A program made the position numbers and the translations under genes. This document shows positions 23,665 to 32,664 of a DNA stretch of 64,000 nucleotides, piece by piece. Origin of the DNA: RGIG5299 sp045588575 (GTDB lineage: Bacteria > Bacillota > Clostridia > Oscillospirales > RGIG5299); assembly GCA_045588575.1 (NCBI GenBank), contig JAZNEJ010000017.1, forward strand, positions 1 to 64,000, read 5' to 3'. The notes under the pieces are model-generated. The model did no database searches. It worked only from the letters and a program-made list of their open reading frames with translations, and was not told the origin of the DNA. Position 1 is the first letter of the stretch. The number at the start of each line of letters is the position of its first letter.

Positions 23665-24555
23665 TCAATTTAAAAATTCGCAAGCCTTAACGTAATCTAT
23701 AAAAGCCTTTAAGCTTTTTGAAATCCACTTGTTTTTGTGGTAAATAAGCTGCTTCCAAACGTCTATTTTCATATCGGAAACGTTAAGGTAACAAAGCTTG
23801 CCCGAATCAATTAAAGGCTTTGTTACGAAATCGGGCAAAAACGAAATCATATTTCCCTGCGAAACCAATGAGGTTATAAGGTCGGTTCTGCCTATTTCCA
23901 AAACGGGAGTTAATCCGAGCGACCTTTTTGCAAGCTCTCTGTCGAAAACTCTGCGGTAGCCCTGGCCGTATTCGGTTAAAATAAACGGCTCGTTTATAAT
24001 ATCGTTTATTGAAAGCGATTTTCTTTTTGCGAATTTCGACTCAACGCCGGAAACGAAATGCATTGAAAGACGCTCTTCCTTCGCAATAACGTAGTCTTTA
24101 TTGTAAGAGTGGCTGTCGAGAGTTATAATAACGTCGGCTTCGTTGCGGTCGAGCATATTAAACATATCGGCTGTGTCGGCGGTTGTAAATTTAACGGAAA
24201 TATGAGGATATTTATTATGAAAATTTATATAATGAGTTTTAACCATTTCTTCGCAAACCGAGTCGGGCGTTACAACGTGAATATGCCCATGAAACCCGTC
24301 TTCCTCACTAAACCCTTCTTTGAATTCATCGGTTAATGTTCTGACTTGATGTGCGTATGAAACAAGCTCTTTGCCTTTTTCGGTTAGCGTGATTGTGTGG
24401 TTTATTCTTTCAAACAAAAGACACCCCAGCTCGTCTTCAAGCTGCTTTATCTGGAAGGAAACGGTGGATTGCGAATAGCCCAAAAGCTCGGCGGCTTTTG
24501 TAAAGCTTCCGAGCTCGGCAACGTGAGTAAAGGTTATCAGATTTCTCAATTCCAT
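23665..24555 (-). CDS. LysR family transcriptional regulator
   Basis: A 296-residue LTTR. The winged helix-turn-helix occupies residues 1-60 ('HVAELGSFTKAAELLGYSQS', 'TVSFQIKQLEDELGCLLFER'). The periplasmic-binding-like effector domain follows from about 88 to the end. ATG 24555 was chosen because GGTGA lies before it and it begins at the family-typical MELRNL; an ATG 12 bases upstream is possible. It is divergent from a sodium:solute symporter, with an LTTR-type palindrome between them, so it probably regulates that transporter and itself. The effector is unknown. Confidence 0.9.
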   Translation of the reverse strand: MELRNLITFTHVAELGSFTKAAELLGYSQSTVSFQIKQLEDELGCLLFERINHTITLTEKGKELVSYAHQVRTLTDEFKEGFSEEDGFHGHIHVVTPDSVCEEMVKTHYINFHNKYPHISVKFTTADTADMFNMLDRNEADVIITLDSHSYNKDYVIAKEERLSMHFVSGVESKFAKRKSLSINDIINEPFILTEYGQGYRRVFDRELAKRSLGLTPVLEIGRTDLITSLVSQGNMISFLPDFVTKPLIDSGKLCYLNVSDMKIDVWKQLIYHKNKWISKSLKAFIDYVKACEFLN

Positions 24556-24567
24556 CGCTATCACCAT

Positions 24568-24584
24568 TATCGAAAAATTCGATA
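24568..24584. promoter_or_regulatory. LysR-type binding palindrome
   Basis: TATCGAAAAATTCGATA: perfect 6-base arms around a 5-base spacer, the T-N11-A shape of LTTR sites, 12 bases before the regulator start and about 100 before the symporter. Confidence 0.6.
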
Positions 24585-24682
24585 GTTAATATTAAAACCA
24601 TTCATTTGACTAATGCTTAAAACTATTATATAATTATTCTCGAAAAAAATCAAGCACTATTTTGAAATTGAGGAGAAACAAA

Positions 24683-26254
24683 ATGACGGACGCACAGCTT
24701 TACACAATAATCGCCCTGTGTGTATATGCTTTGGTTATGGCACTTATCGGTTGCTTTAGCTTTGGAAAAGCGAAAACACTCGACGGATTTTTACTCGGAG
24801 GAAGAAAAATAGGAGGATGGCTCACCGCTTTTTCTTACGGAACCACTTATTTTTCTGCGGTAGTATTCGTCGGTTATGCAGGCCAACACGGCTGGAATAT
24901 AGGAATTGGCGCAATTTGGATTGGTATTGGCAACGCCGTTTTGGGTTGTTTGCTTTCGTGGCTTTTATTTGCAAACCGCACCAGAAGAATGACCAAAAAA
25001 TTAAACGCCAGAACGATGCCCGACTTTTTTGAAAAAAGATATAATTCAAAGGGCATGAAAATTTTGGCATCGCTTATAATTTTCGTTTTCTTGGTTCCTT
25101 ATTCTGCGGCGGTATATAAAGGTCTCGGCTCGCTTTTTGCGGCGGTTTTCCCCGGCGTTGAAACGTGGGTGTGGATGCTTATTATCGCGGTTTTGGTTTC
25201 AATATATTTGGTTGCGGGCGGCTACTTGGCAACGGCATACACCGATTTAATTCAAGGAATAATTATGATTGTGGGCGTTGTTTGCCTCGTTGTTGCGGTT
25301 TTGGCAAACGAAAACGTCGGCGGTCTTTCGGGTTTAATTGAAAATTTGGGAAATTTCCGGTCGCTTCCCTCCGACCCCAATCCCGTAACGGGAAGCCAGT
25401 TGACCGATATTTTCGGCGGCTCTGCTTTTAGCTTCCTTTGCTTTAACATTATGCTCACGAGCTTCGGCACGTGGGGACTTCCTCAAATGCTCGGCAAATT
25501 CTATGCGGTTAAAGATAGCTCGGCAATTAAACGCGGCACGGTTGTTTCAACGGTTTTCTGCTTGATAATAGGCGTTGGCGCATACCTTATAGGCTCCGCT
25601 TCACGTCTTATTTTGGGAGGCGTTCTTCCCGAGGGCGGAATAGATGCCGTTATTCCCACTCTTCTTTTAGAGGTTTTGGGTAACGGAACGTTTGGCGTAA
25701 TTTTGCTTGCGGTAATGATGATTTTGCTTCTTTCGGCATCTATGTCAACTCTTGAGGCGGTTGTTTTAACCTCGGCGTCGGCAGTAGCGGTTGACTTAAT
25801 TCCCGCCATCAGAAAAAAAGAAATAAAACCCGAAAAACAAATGATTTTAACCCGTTTGCTTTGTCTTGCTTTCGTGGCTTGCTCATTTATTTTTGCAACT
25901 CAGAATATTCCCATTATAGTAAGTCTTATGTCTTTCTCTTGGGGCGTTGTTTCGGGATGCTTTATAGGTCCATACATTTGGGGACTTTTCTCAAAGAAAA
26001 TAACTAAAATAGGTGCTTATGCCGGCATTGTTTCAGGTCTTTTAACGGTTGGAACGGGAACGCTTATAATTTCGCTTCAATCGGGATTTTCGGCTGCGGC
26101 GGCAAAATCACCCGAGCTTGGCGTTTTTGCAATGGCGGTTTCAATGATTGCCGTTCCGCTTGTAAGCTTAATAACCAAAAACAAAACGGAAGAAAACGAA
26201 AGAATAGAGTCTCTTTTCAAGAGCTTAAAGAAGAAAAAATCTGCTTCAAAATAA
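24683..26254 (+). CDS. sodium:solute symporter family protein
   Basis: A 523-residue inner-membrane protein with about 13 hydrophobic segments. 'DGFLLGGRKIGGWLTAFSYG' followed by 'TTYFSAVVFVGYAG' and the internal 'VAGGYLATAYTDLIQGIIMI' are the SSS-family signatures (PutP/PanF type). It would import a small organic solute with sodium. The ATG at 24683 is fixed by GGAGAAACAAA upstream. A basic cytoplasmic tail ends the protein. Substrate is not readable; control by the divergent LysR gene is likely. A bidirectional terminator follows. Confidence 0.88.
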   Translation: MTDAQLYTIIALCVYALVMALIGCFSFGKAKTLDGFLLGGRKIGGWLTAFSYGTTYFSAVVFVGYAGQHGWNIGIGAIWIGIGNAVLGCLLSWLLFANRTRRMTKKLNARTMPDFFEKRYNSKGMKILASLIIFVFLVPYSAAVYKGLGSLFAAVFPGVETWVWMLIIAVLVSIYLVAGGYLATAYTDLIQGIIMIVGVVCLVVAVLANENVGGLSGLIENLGNFRSLPSDPNPVTGSQLTDIFGGSAFSFLCFNIMLTSFGTWGLPQMLGKFYAVKDSSAIKRGTVVSTVFCLIIGVGAYLIGSASRLILGGVLPEGGIDAVIPTLLLEVLGNGTFGVILLAVMMILLLSASMSTLEAVVLTSASAVAVDLIPAIRKKEIKPEKQMILTRLLCLAFVACSFIFATQNIPIIVSLMSFSWGVVSGCFIGPYIWGLFSKKITKIGAYAGIVSGLLTVGTGTLIISLQSGFSAAAAKSPELGVFAMAVSMIAVPLVSLITKNKTEENERIESLFKSLKKKKSASK

Positions 26255-26257
26255 AAA

Positions 26258-26290
26258 GAAACTGCAAGGAAAATTTCCTTGCAGTTTTTA
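26258..26290. terminator. bidirectional terminator between symporter and ATP synthase operon
   Basis: AACTGCAAGGAAA / TTTCCTTGCAGTT hairpin followed by TTTATTTTTT on the plus strand and preceded by A-rich sequence, between convergent genes. Confidence 0.85.
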
Positions 26291-26297
26291 TTTTTTA

Positions 26298-26717
26298 TCA
26301 GTGCTGACGGTCTTTTTTCGATTTAACTTTCAAGCGGTTCATAGCCTTGTTAAGAGAAAGCTGCCATATTTCAAAATTGCGCTTGCTTTGCTTTTTCTTA
26401 AGCTCGTTTTTAGCTTCTTCAATTCTGCGTCTTTCAAGCTCGGCGTCTATTTCATCGGGATAAAGAGCCGCCTCGCAAAGTAAAGTAACCTGCTCGGAAG
26501 CCACGTCGATAATACCTCTGGTAACAACGCAAACGGTTTTTTCACCGTTTTCGGCGGTAAAGATAACCTCACCGTCGTCAATTGCCGCAGTTAAAGGGGA
26601 GTGGCCCGCCATAATACCGAGCATTCCGTCGGAAACGGGCAAAACGAGAGAAACAGCGTTTCCCGAAAAAAATTCTCTTTCGGGAGATAAAATGTTAAGC
26701 TTAAAGGTTTTTGCCAT
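26298..26717 (-). CDS. atpC: ATP synthase F1 epsilon subunit
   Basis: A 139-residue epsilon subunit. 'LNILSPEREFFSGNAVSLVL' (about residues 7-26) and 'DGMLGIMAGHSPLTAAI' begin the N-terminal beta sandwich; the C-terminal helical pair contains 'DEIDAELERRRIEEAKNELK'. It couples rotation to catalysis and can inhibit ATP hydrolysis. Last gene of the atp operon, one base overlapping atpD, with a terminator just downstream. Confidence 0.92.
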   Translation of the reverse strand: MAKTFKLNILSPEREFFSGNAVSLVLPVSDGMLGIMAGHSPLTAAIDDGEVIFTAENGEKTVCVVTRGIIDVASEQVTLLCEAALYPDEIDAELERRRIEEAKNELKKKQSKRNFEIWQLSLNKAMNRLKVKSKKDRQH

Positions 26718-28135
26718 TAAACATCACCCATCATTTTTTCGGCTTTTTTGTAAACGTCATCGATAGTGCCAACGTTGAGGAATGCGGCTTCGGGAAGCTC
26801 GTCGGTTTCGCCGCTTAAAATTGCCTTGAAGCCTTTAATGGTTTCGGAAAGCGGAACGTAAACGCCGGGAACGCTTGTGAATTTTTCCGCAACGCTAAAC
26901 GGCTGCGATAAGAAACGCTGAATTTTTCTTGCGCGCTTAACCGTGTTTTTGTCTTCATCGCTTAGCTCGTCCATACCCAAAATGGCGATAATGTCTTGAA
27001 GCTCCTTGTATTTTTCCAAAACCTCCTGCACCTGTCTTGCAACGTTATAGTGCTCCTCTCCCACGATTTCGGGTTCCAGTGCGCGAGAGGTGGAGTCTAA
27101 CGGGTCAACTGCGGGATAAATGCCTAGCTCGGCAATTTTTCTGCTTAAAACGGTGGTTGCGTCTAAGTGCGAGAAGGTGGTTGCGGGAGCGGGGTCGGTA
27201 AGGTCGTCGGCAGGAACGTAAATTGCCTGAACCGAGGTAACCGAGCCGTCATTCGTTGATGCAATTCGCTCTTCAAGCTCACCGAGGTCGTTTGAAAGGG
27301 TAGGCTGATAGCCAACGGCGGAGGGCATTCTTCCGAGAAGAGTTGAAACCTCACTGCCTGCCTGAACGAAACGGAAAATATTATCTATAAAGAGTAAAAC
27401 GTCTTTGTGTTGCTCATCGCGGAAATATTCTGCCATTGAAAGACCGGTAAAGGCAACCTTCATACGCACACCGGGTGATTCGTTCATCTGACCGAAAACC
27501 AACGCGGTTTTATCTATAACGCCGCTTTCGCACATTTCGGTATATAGGTCGTTTCCTTCTCGGCTTCTTTCACCAACACCCGTGAAGACGGAATAACCGC
27601 CGTGCTCACTTGCAATATTGTGAATAAGCTCCTGAATTAAAACGGTTTTACCAACGCCTGCGCCGCCGAAAAGACCTATTTTACCGCCCTTTGAATAGGG
27701 AGCCAAAAGGTCTATAACCTTAATTCCGGTTTCCAAAATTTCTTCGGAGTTTTTTCTTTCGGAATATGAAGGCGGCTCACGGTAAATTGAACGTCTTTCG
27801 GCTTGTTCGGAAATTTTCTCCTTTGAATCCAAAGTATCGCCTAAAACGTTAAAAATTCTTCCGAGAGTGTTGTCGCCCACGGGAACCTCGATTGAGTGGC
27901 CCGAAGCAACGACGTCAAGCCCTCTTGAAAGACCTTCGCTGGGGCCGAGCATAATGCAACGTACTATTCCCGAACCTATGTGTTGGGCTACTTCCATAAC
28001 GCGCTTATCGTCTTCCGAAATAGAAACGTAAAGCTCTTCTCTTATTTTGGGAAGAGAGCCTTTTTCAAAGCTTACGTCTATAACGGGACCTGAAATACCC
28101 ACTATTTTACCTATATTCTTTGAAGGAAGTGTCAT
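26717..28135 (-). CDS. atpD: ATP synthase F1 beta subunit
   Basis: A 472-residue catalytic subunit of normal length. P-loop 'GLFGGAGVGKTVLIQELI' (about 153-170), 'GVGERSREGNDLY' with the catalytic Glu, 'LLFIDNIFRFVQAGSEVS' (Walker B), and 'AIYVPADDLTDPAPA'. It binds and hydrolyses or makes ATP at the alpha-beta interfaces. It overlaps atpG by four bases and atpC by one. The DELSDEDKNTV loop corresponds to the usual DELSEED region. Confidence 0.96.
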   Translation of the reverse strand: MTLPSKNIGKIVGISGPVIDVSFEKGSLPKIREELYVSISEDDKRVMEVAQHIGSGIVRCIMLGPSEGLSRGLDVVASGHSIEVPVGDNTLGRIFNVLGDTLDSKEKISEQAERRSIYREPPSYSERKNSEEILETGIKVIDLLAPYSKGGKIGLFGGAGVGKTVLIQELIHNIASEHGGYSVFTGVGERSREGNDLYTEMCESGVIDKTALVFGQMNESPGVRMKVAFTGLSMAEYFRDEQHKDVLLFIDNIFRFVQAGSEVSTLLGRMPSAVGYQPTLSNDLGELEERIASTNDGSVTSVQAIYVPADDLTDPAPATTFSHLDATTVLSRKIAELGIYPAVDPLDSTSRALEPEIVGEEHYNVARQVQEVLEKYKELQDIIAILGMDELSDEDKNTVKRARKIQRFLSQPFSVAEKFTSVPGVYVPLSETIKGFKAILSGETDELPEAAFLNVGTIDDVYKKAEKMMGDV

Positions 28136-29031
28136 TTTGTTTTCCTCTTTTCTTTAAGAGCCTTTGCGCCTGAGCCTATTTCAATCATTTCTCTGGTAAT
28201 TGCGGCCTGACGAAGCGAGTTATACTGAGATTTAAGCTTTTTAAGCATTTCCTCGGCATTTTTGCTTGCGGCGCTCATAGCCGTCATACGGGCTTCCTGC
28301 TCACTGCAGTAGCTGTCAACGAGAGAGCTGTAAATAAATCCGGTGAGATAGCTCGGAACAATACCCGATAAAACGGTATCGGCATCGGGCCAAAATTCCA
28401 TCTCGGTTGAAGATGAAGAGTCTATTTCGGGATGGTTATAAAAACGGCTTTTATCCAGAGGTAAAAGACAGGTTTTTTTACATTCTCCGAGCCTTCCGGG
28501 ACTGTAATCGGTGCAAATTATATTTATTTCATCAAGTCTGCCGTCGTCAAAATATTCAAGCAGGTCGAAGCAAATTTTTCTTGCTTCCCAAACGGTGGGA
28601 AGACCTATAACGTAATCGAAATTGCGTTCAAACGGAATTTTTTTGGCGTCGAAATACTGTTTTCCGTATTCGCCCATTATAAAAAGACGGGTTTCGGGAT
28701 GCCTGCCCATATATTCTTCGGCAATTTTAATTGCGGCGTGGTTATAAGAGCCTGCAAGACCTTTATCCGAAGTTATTAAAAGAATTCCGTGCCTGAAATG
28801 AAGACGCTTCTCCGGTAAAGGAGAGTGAAAATAACGGTTATTTGTTTCGGGAATAAACTTAATAAGCTTTGAAATTTCTTTTTCAAGAGCTCTGAAATAG
28901 GGCTCGGTATTTAAAACCTCGCGCTTTGCCTTCTGACGCTTAACGGAGGAAATCATATACATCGCATCGGTAACCTTTTTTGTTTCGGTAACCGAGTCTA
29001 TTCTCGATTTAATTTCACTGGTATTTGCCAT
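28132..29031 (-). CDS. atpG: ATP synthase F1 gamma subunit
   Basis: A 299-residue central-stalk subunit. The N-terminal helix 'IKSRIDSVTETKKVTDAMYM' and the C-terminal helix 'LKSQYNSLRQAAITREMIEI' form the antiparallel coiled coil that rotates within the alpha-beta ring; 'ITSDKGLAGSYN' opens the Rossmann-like middle domain. Length is normal for Firmicutes. It overlaps atpD and follows atpA by 27 bases. Confidence 0.95.
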   Translation of the reverse strand: MANTSEIKSRIDSVTETKKVTDAMYMISSVKRQKAKREVLNTEPYFRALEKEISKLIKFIPETNNRYFHSPLPEKRLHFRHGILLITSDKGLAGSYNHAAIKIAEEYMGRHPETRLFIMGEYGKQYFDAKKIPFERNFDYVIGLPTVWEARKICFDLLEYFDDGRLDEINIICTDYSPGRLGECKKTCLLPLDKSRFYNHPEIDSSSSTEMEFWPDADTVLSGIVPSYLTGFIYSSLVDSYCSEQEARMTAMSAASKNAEEMLKKLKSQYNSLRQAAITREMIEIGSGAKALKEKRKTK

Positions 29032-29058
29032 AATTAAAGCTCCTTTGCCGAAAGGATA

Positions 29059-30831
29059 TTAAGCTTCTTTAAGGAATGCCTTTGCGTTATCAATAATTTC
29101 CTGCTTTATTTCGGGCGAGAAAACGGCTTTGTGCTGAATATGCAAACAAAGTGCGCCGCAATTATGCTCGAAATAATCAAGAAGCTCAAGCTGCTTTTCT
29201 TTAACCTTGTTAACGGGGATGTTCGAGAAAAGTCTTGCTTCGGCAACAATTAAGGTAACAACCTGTTGCCAAAGCGACATGGGTGCCTTGGTGGGCTGAC
29301 GCAAAACCTGCATAAGTCCGGCACCGTAGGTGAGGTCTTTAAGCGTTTGCTCGTCAAGGTCGCCGCCAAACTGTGAGAAGACCTGCATTTCTCTGTATTG
29401 GGCAAGGTCGAGCCTTAAACTGCCAACGGATTTTTTCATAATATTTGTCTGCGCCGCACCGCCAACACGAGAAACGGAAAGACCAACGTTAACTGCGGGA
29501 CGCTGTCCCGAGAAGAAAAGGTCGCTTTCAAGGAAAATCTGACCGTCGGTAATTGAAATAATATTCGTGGGAATGTAGGCCGCAACGTCGCCCGCCTGAG
29601 TTTCAACAATGGGGAGAGCGGTCATGCTTCCGCCGCCGAGCCTGTCGGAAAGCTGAGCGGCTCTTTCGAGAAGTCTTGAATGCAAATAGAAAACGTCGCC
29701 GGGGTAAGCCTCACGGCCGGGAGCGCGTTCAAGAAGCAAGCTTAACGTTCTGTAAGCAACCGCGTGCTTTGAAAGGTCGTCGTAAATTATAAGGGTATCT
29801 CTGCCCTTATACATAAAGAATTCGGCAATGGCACAACCTGCATATGGCGCAATATACTGAAGCGCCGCAGGGTCGCTCGCGGGTGAGGAAACAATAACGG
29901 TGTAATCCATGGCGCCCGCTTTTTCAAGAGTATTAACAACCTTTGCAACCGAGCCTGCCTTCTGACCGATGGCAACGTAAACGCAAACTACGTTTTTGCC
30001 CTTTTGGTTAAGAATAGTGTCGATTGCAATTGAGGTTTTGCCGGTTTGTCTGTCGCCTATAATAAGCTCACGCTGACCTCTTCCTATGGGGAACATTGAG
30101 TCTATAACCAAAAGACCGGTTTCCATAGGCTTTGTAACGGGCTTTCTTTCCATAATGCCGGGGGCGGGATGCTCAATGGGGAAGAATTCCTTTGCATCTA
30201 TATCACCCTTGCCGTCAATAGCGTTACCCAAGGGGTCAATCATTCTGCCTATAATGCGGTTGCGTATGGGAAGACCTGCGGTGCGGAAGGTACGCACAAC
30301 GCGAGAGCCTTCGGTTATTTCGCATTCGCCGCCGAAAAGAATAACACCGTTGGTGCCGTTTGAGCGAATGTCCAAAACCATTCCCTTAACGCCGCAGTCG
30401 AATAACACGATTTCTCCGTATTCAACGTCGGAAAGACCGTTGATGATGGCAATGCCGTCTCCAACGGATAAAACGAAGCCGACCTGTTGATTTTCGGCGG
30501 TAAGCTCGAAACTCGCAATGTTTTCTCTTATAAGAGAAATCATTTTATCGTGGTCGAATTCCTTTTGAAGATTTTTAAAAGATTTTTTAAGCTGACGTAT
30601 ACGTCCTGCAAGGCTCCAGTCGTAGCTTTCGTCGCCCACGAAAATCGTAAAGCCCGAAATAACCGAAGGGTCTTTTAAAACTATGCATTCAATATCGTCG
30701 CGCTTATATTCGTTAACGAGAAAGGTGCGAATTTTTTCAAGCTGTTCCTCGCTCGGAGGATTAACACAGTGAATTTCGGCTTTTAAAGCCTCAACCTCAG
30801 GCTCGTTATCAAAAAATATGCTGTTTTTCAT
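29059..30831 (-). CDS. atpA: ATP synthase alpha subunit with fused delta C-terminal domain
   Basis: 590 residues, about 90 longer than a normal alpha subunit. Residues about 23-88 read like the C-terminal part of the delta subunit: 'PPSEEQLEKIRTFLVNEYKR', then 'LKDPSVISGFTIFVGDESYD' and 'SLAGRIRQLKKSFKN'. Alpha proper starts near residue 97 ('MISLIRENIASFEL') and is intact: P-loop 'GDRQTGKTS', 'YAIAEF'-region motifs, 'RGREAYPGDVFYLHSRLLER'-type switch and C-terminal helices. No separate delta gene lies between atpF and here, and the delta N-terminal domain is absent. Because F1 has three alpha chains, the fusion implies three delta-C copies unless processed. Confidence 0.93.
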   Translation of the reverse strand: MKNSIFFDNEPEVEALKAEIHCVNPPSEEQLEKIRTFLVNEYKRDDIECIVLKDPSVISGFTIFVGDESYDWSLAGRIRQLKKSFKNLQKEFDHDKMISLIRENIASFELTAENQQVGFVLSVGDGIAIINGLSDVEYGEIVLFDCGVKGMVLDIRSNGTNGVILFGGECEITEGSRVVRTFRTAGLPIRNRIIGRMIDPLGNAIDGKGDIDAKEFFPIEHPAPGIMERKPVTKPMETGLLVIDSMFPIGRGQRELIIGDRQTGKTSIAIDTILNQKGKNVVCVYVAIGQKAGSVAKVVNTLEKAGAMDYTVIVSSPASDPAALQYIAPYAGCAIAEFFMYKGRDTLIIYDDLSKHAVAYRTLSLLLERAPGREAYPGDVFYLHSRLLERAAQLSDRLGGGSMTALPIVETQAGDVAAYIPTNIISITDGQIFLESDLFFSGQRPAVNVGLSVSRVGGAAQTNIMKKSVGSLRLDLAQYREMQVFSQFGGDLDEQTLKDLTYGAGLMQVLRQPTKAPMSLWQQVVTLIVAEARLFSNIPVNKVKEKQLELLDYFEHNCGALCLHIQHKAVFSPEIKQEIIDNAKAFLKEA

Positions 30832-31340
30832 TTAGATGCCCTCTTGTCGGTAATTGCTTTGTCTGCAAGACGGATAAACTCGTCATACATAGCGGAATCC
30901 TGCTCGGGAGTGGCGGTATCGGTAAGGAGCTTTTGAGTTGCCGAAACAACAAGCTCTCTTATTTCAGCTTGCGCAACGTTTAAAATATGTTCTCTTCTTG
31001 CTTCCGCATCGTGCTCGGCGTTAACTATAATGTTGTGAGCCTTTTCGTTTGCATCGTCAAGATAAGCCTTTGAAACTCTTGCGGTTTCGCGCTCGGCCTC
31101 GGCACGCATGGTGCTTATTTGCTCGTTGGCCTCGCTAATCATTTGCTCGTATTTAAGCTTAAGAGCTTCGTTTTCTGCGGCGGCATCGGCATTTTGTTTT
31201 TGAATTTCTTCAAAATGTTTTGCTCTGTCGTCCAAGAACTTTTTAACAGGCGAATAGACGAGAAAAGTAAGGCCGCCTGCAAGTATAACGAAGTTAAACA
31301 TATGCAAAAGAATTTGCAAAATATCAATATTAAGCGGCAT
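30828..31340 (-). CDS. atpF: ATP synthase F0 b subunit
   Basis: A 170-residue peripheral-stalk subunit: one N-terminal membrane helix (about residues 10-28) followed by a long charged helix rich in Ala, Glu, Lys and Arg ('EEIQKQNADAAAENEALKLK'). It has no fused delta, unlike the mycobacterial AtpF-AtpH arrangement. It overlaps the alpha gene start by four bases, so b and delta-C-alpha are translationally coupled, fitting a direct contact. Confidence 0.93.
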   Translation of the reverse strand: MPLNIDILQILLHMFNFVILAGGLTFLVYSPVKKFLDDRAKHFEEIQKQNADAAAENEALKLKYEQMISEANEQISTMRAEAERETARVSKAYLDDANEKAHNIIVNAEHDAEARREHILNVAQAEIRELVVSATQKLLTDTATPEQDSAMYDEFIRLADKAITDKRASK

Positions 31341-31355
31341 TTTTCACACCTCTGC

Positions 31356-31706
31356 TTACATAACGAAGATAATAAGAATAGCAACTATAAGAGCGTAGAT
31401 GATGAGGGTTTCGATGAAAACGAGACCGAGCATCATTGCGGAGTTGATTTTTCCCGAAGCTTCGGGCTGTCTTGCCATGGCTTCAACGCTTTTTGCAATG
31501 GTAAAGCCCATAGAGATTGCACCTAAAGCGGCGGCAATGCCAACAACGAGTGCGGCTGAAAGAGCTTTGCCGGTAACGTCGGCCTGCTCGGCGGTTTCAA
31601 CTTGCTCGGGAACGGATTCATCGGCAGCAAGAGTTGAGAAAGAGAATGCCGATACGAGAGAGAATACTAAAAAAGCAGCAATGAATAAAGCAATAAATTT
31701 TTTCAT
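31356..31706 (-). CDS. atpE: ATP synthase F0 c subunit with N-terminal signal peptide
   Basis: 116 residues rather than the usual 70-90. Residues 1-28 form a signal peptide (Lys-Lys, hydrophobic core, cleavable after STLAA) followed by an acidic linker (29-43), then the two-helix hairpin with loop 'ARQPEASGKIN' (78-88). The ion-carrying Glu is E99 in 'FIETLIIYALI'. Thr100 and Tyr104 match the sodium-binding pattern, but the helix-1 Gln of sodium c-rings aligns with Met66, so the coupling ion is uncertain and protons seem more likely. Confidence 0.92.
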   Translation of the reverse strand: MKKFIALFIAAFLVFSLVSAFSFSTLAADESVPEQVETAEQADVTGKALSAALVVGIAAALGAISMGFTIAKSVEAMARQPEASGKINSAMMLGLVFIETLIIYALIVAILIIFVM

Positions 31707-32536
31707 TTTATTTTAACCTTCTTTTCTTTAATTGGTTTAATTTTTGTTTCTGTTGCCTCGCCGAAGAAAATCGAAACGAGAGTTGTTAAAACGTAAGCTT
31801 GAATAAGAGCGTGAAGCAGAGTGAACAAAATTCCCACTATAACCGGAAGACCGAAGGAAAGCGGGATATAATAATAAACAAGCTCGGTAACGAGAAGACC
31901 GCTTAAAAGAGCGCCGAATAAGCGGAAGCTCATTGAAATCGGGAGAGAGAAATCCTTCAAAACTCTTCCTGCGCCGCGAAGACCGTTTGTAACTATGCCT
32001 GCGCCGAGAATAACGAGGAAGGATGTAACACCCATTGCAATTGCGGCGTTTATGTCTGCAAGCGGAGCGGGTAACGGAATAATTTGCCCGTGAGTTGTGT
32101 TCGCCTGGACTCCGAAGAGCTCGAATAACGTGCTGACGGCAACGTAAATACCGGCGCTGAAAATGTAAGCTGAGGCAAATTTTCTTCCTTTGTGGACGGA
32201 AGCGCTTGCCATATCGGAGAAAAATTCAACACCCTTTTCAATAACCGACTGAAATTTTCCGGGAACGTATTTGAATTTGGGAATTACGAAAATTCTTAAA
32301 ATTGCCGCCGCAAGCAAAAGCACGCCCGTAACGGTGAATGCGGAATAAATCGAGGGGTTAACCTCAAGCCCAAAGAGTGAAACCTTGTGATGCTCGTGCA
32401 AAACGCCGTCTTTCATAACGTCCTTTATGGATTCCGAATTTTCTCCGGCGGGGAAGCCCACGAGGAAAATTGCCGCAAGAATAAGAATTATTAAGCCTAA
32501 CCAAACGCCCAGAAAAATCTTTCGTTTTTTAGACAT
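31703..32536 (-). CDS. atpB: ATP synthase F0 a subunit
   Basis: A 277-residue membrane protein. 'SFRLFGALLSGLLVTELVYY' carries the essential Arg near residue 210 facing the c-ring Glu, and 'LLHALIQAYVLTTLVSIFFG' is the conserved last helix. An N-terminal hydrophobic segment and an extracytoplasmic stretch with 'HEHHKVSLFGLEVNPSIYS' precede the core. ATG 32536 (AAAGG upstream) is taken as the start; a TTG 12 bases earlier with GGGAGG is an alternative. First gene of the operon; no atpI is present upstream. Confidence 0.92.
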   Translation of the reverse strand: MSKKRKIFLGVWLGLIILILAAIFLVGFPAGENSESIKDVMKDGVLHEHHKVSLFGLEVNPSIYSAFTVTGVLLLAAAILRIFVIPKFKYVPGKFQSVIEKGVEFFSDMASASVHKGRKFASAYIFSAGIYVAVSTLFELFGVQANTTHGQIIPLPAPLADINAAIAMGVTSFLVILGAGIVTNGLRGAGRVLKDFSLPISMSFRLFGALLSGLLVTELVYYYIPLSFGLPVIVGILFTLLHALIQAYVLTTLVSIFFGEATETKIKPIKEKKVKIK

Positions 32537-32600
32537 TTTACCTTTCAAATACACACCCTCCCTTCTATAAAATAAAAATTATTAAAAAACACAATTAAGT

Positions 32601-32629
32601 ATTATAGCACAGCAAAATGAAAAAGTGAA
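32601..32629 (-). promoter_or_regulatory. promoter of the atp operon
   Basis: Minus strand TTCACT, 17 bases, TATAAT, 65 bases before atpB. Confidence 0.65.
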
Positions 32630-32664
32630 TAGTAAAAATGAAAATAATGAAGAAAAACAACGAA

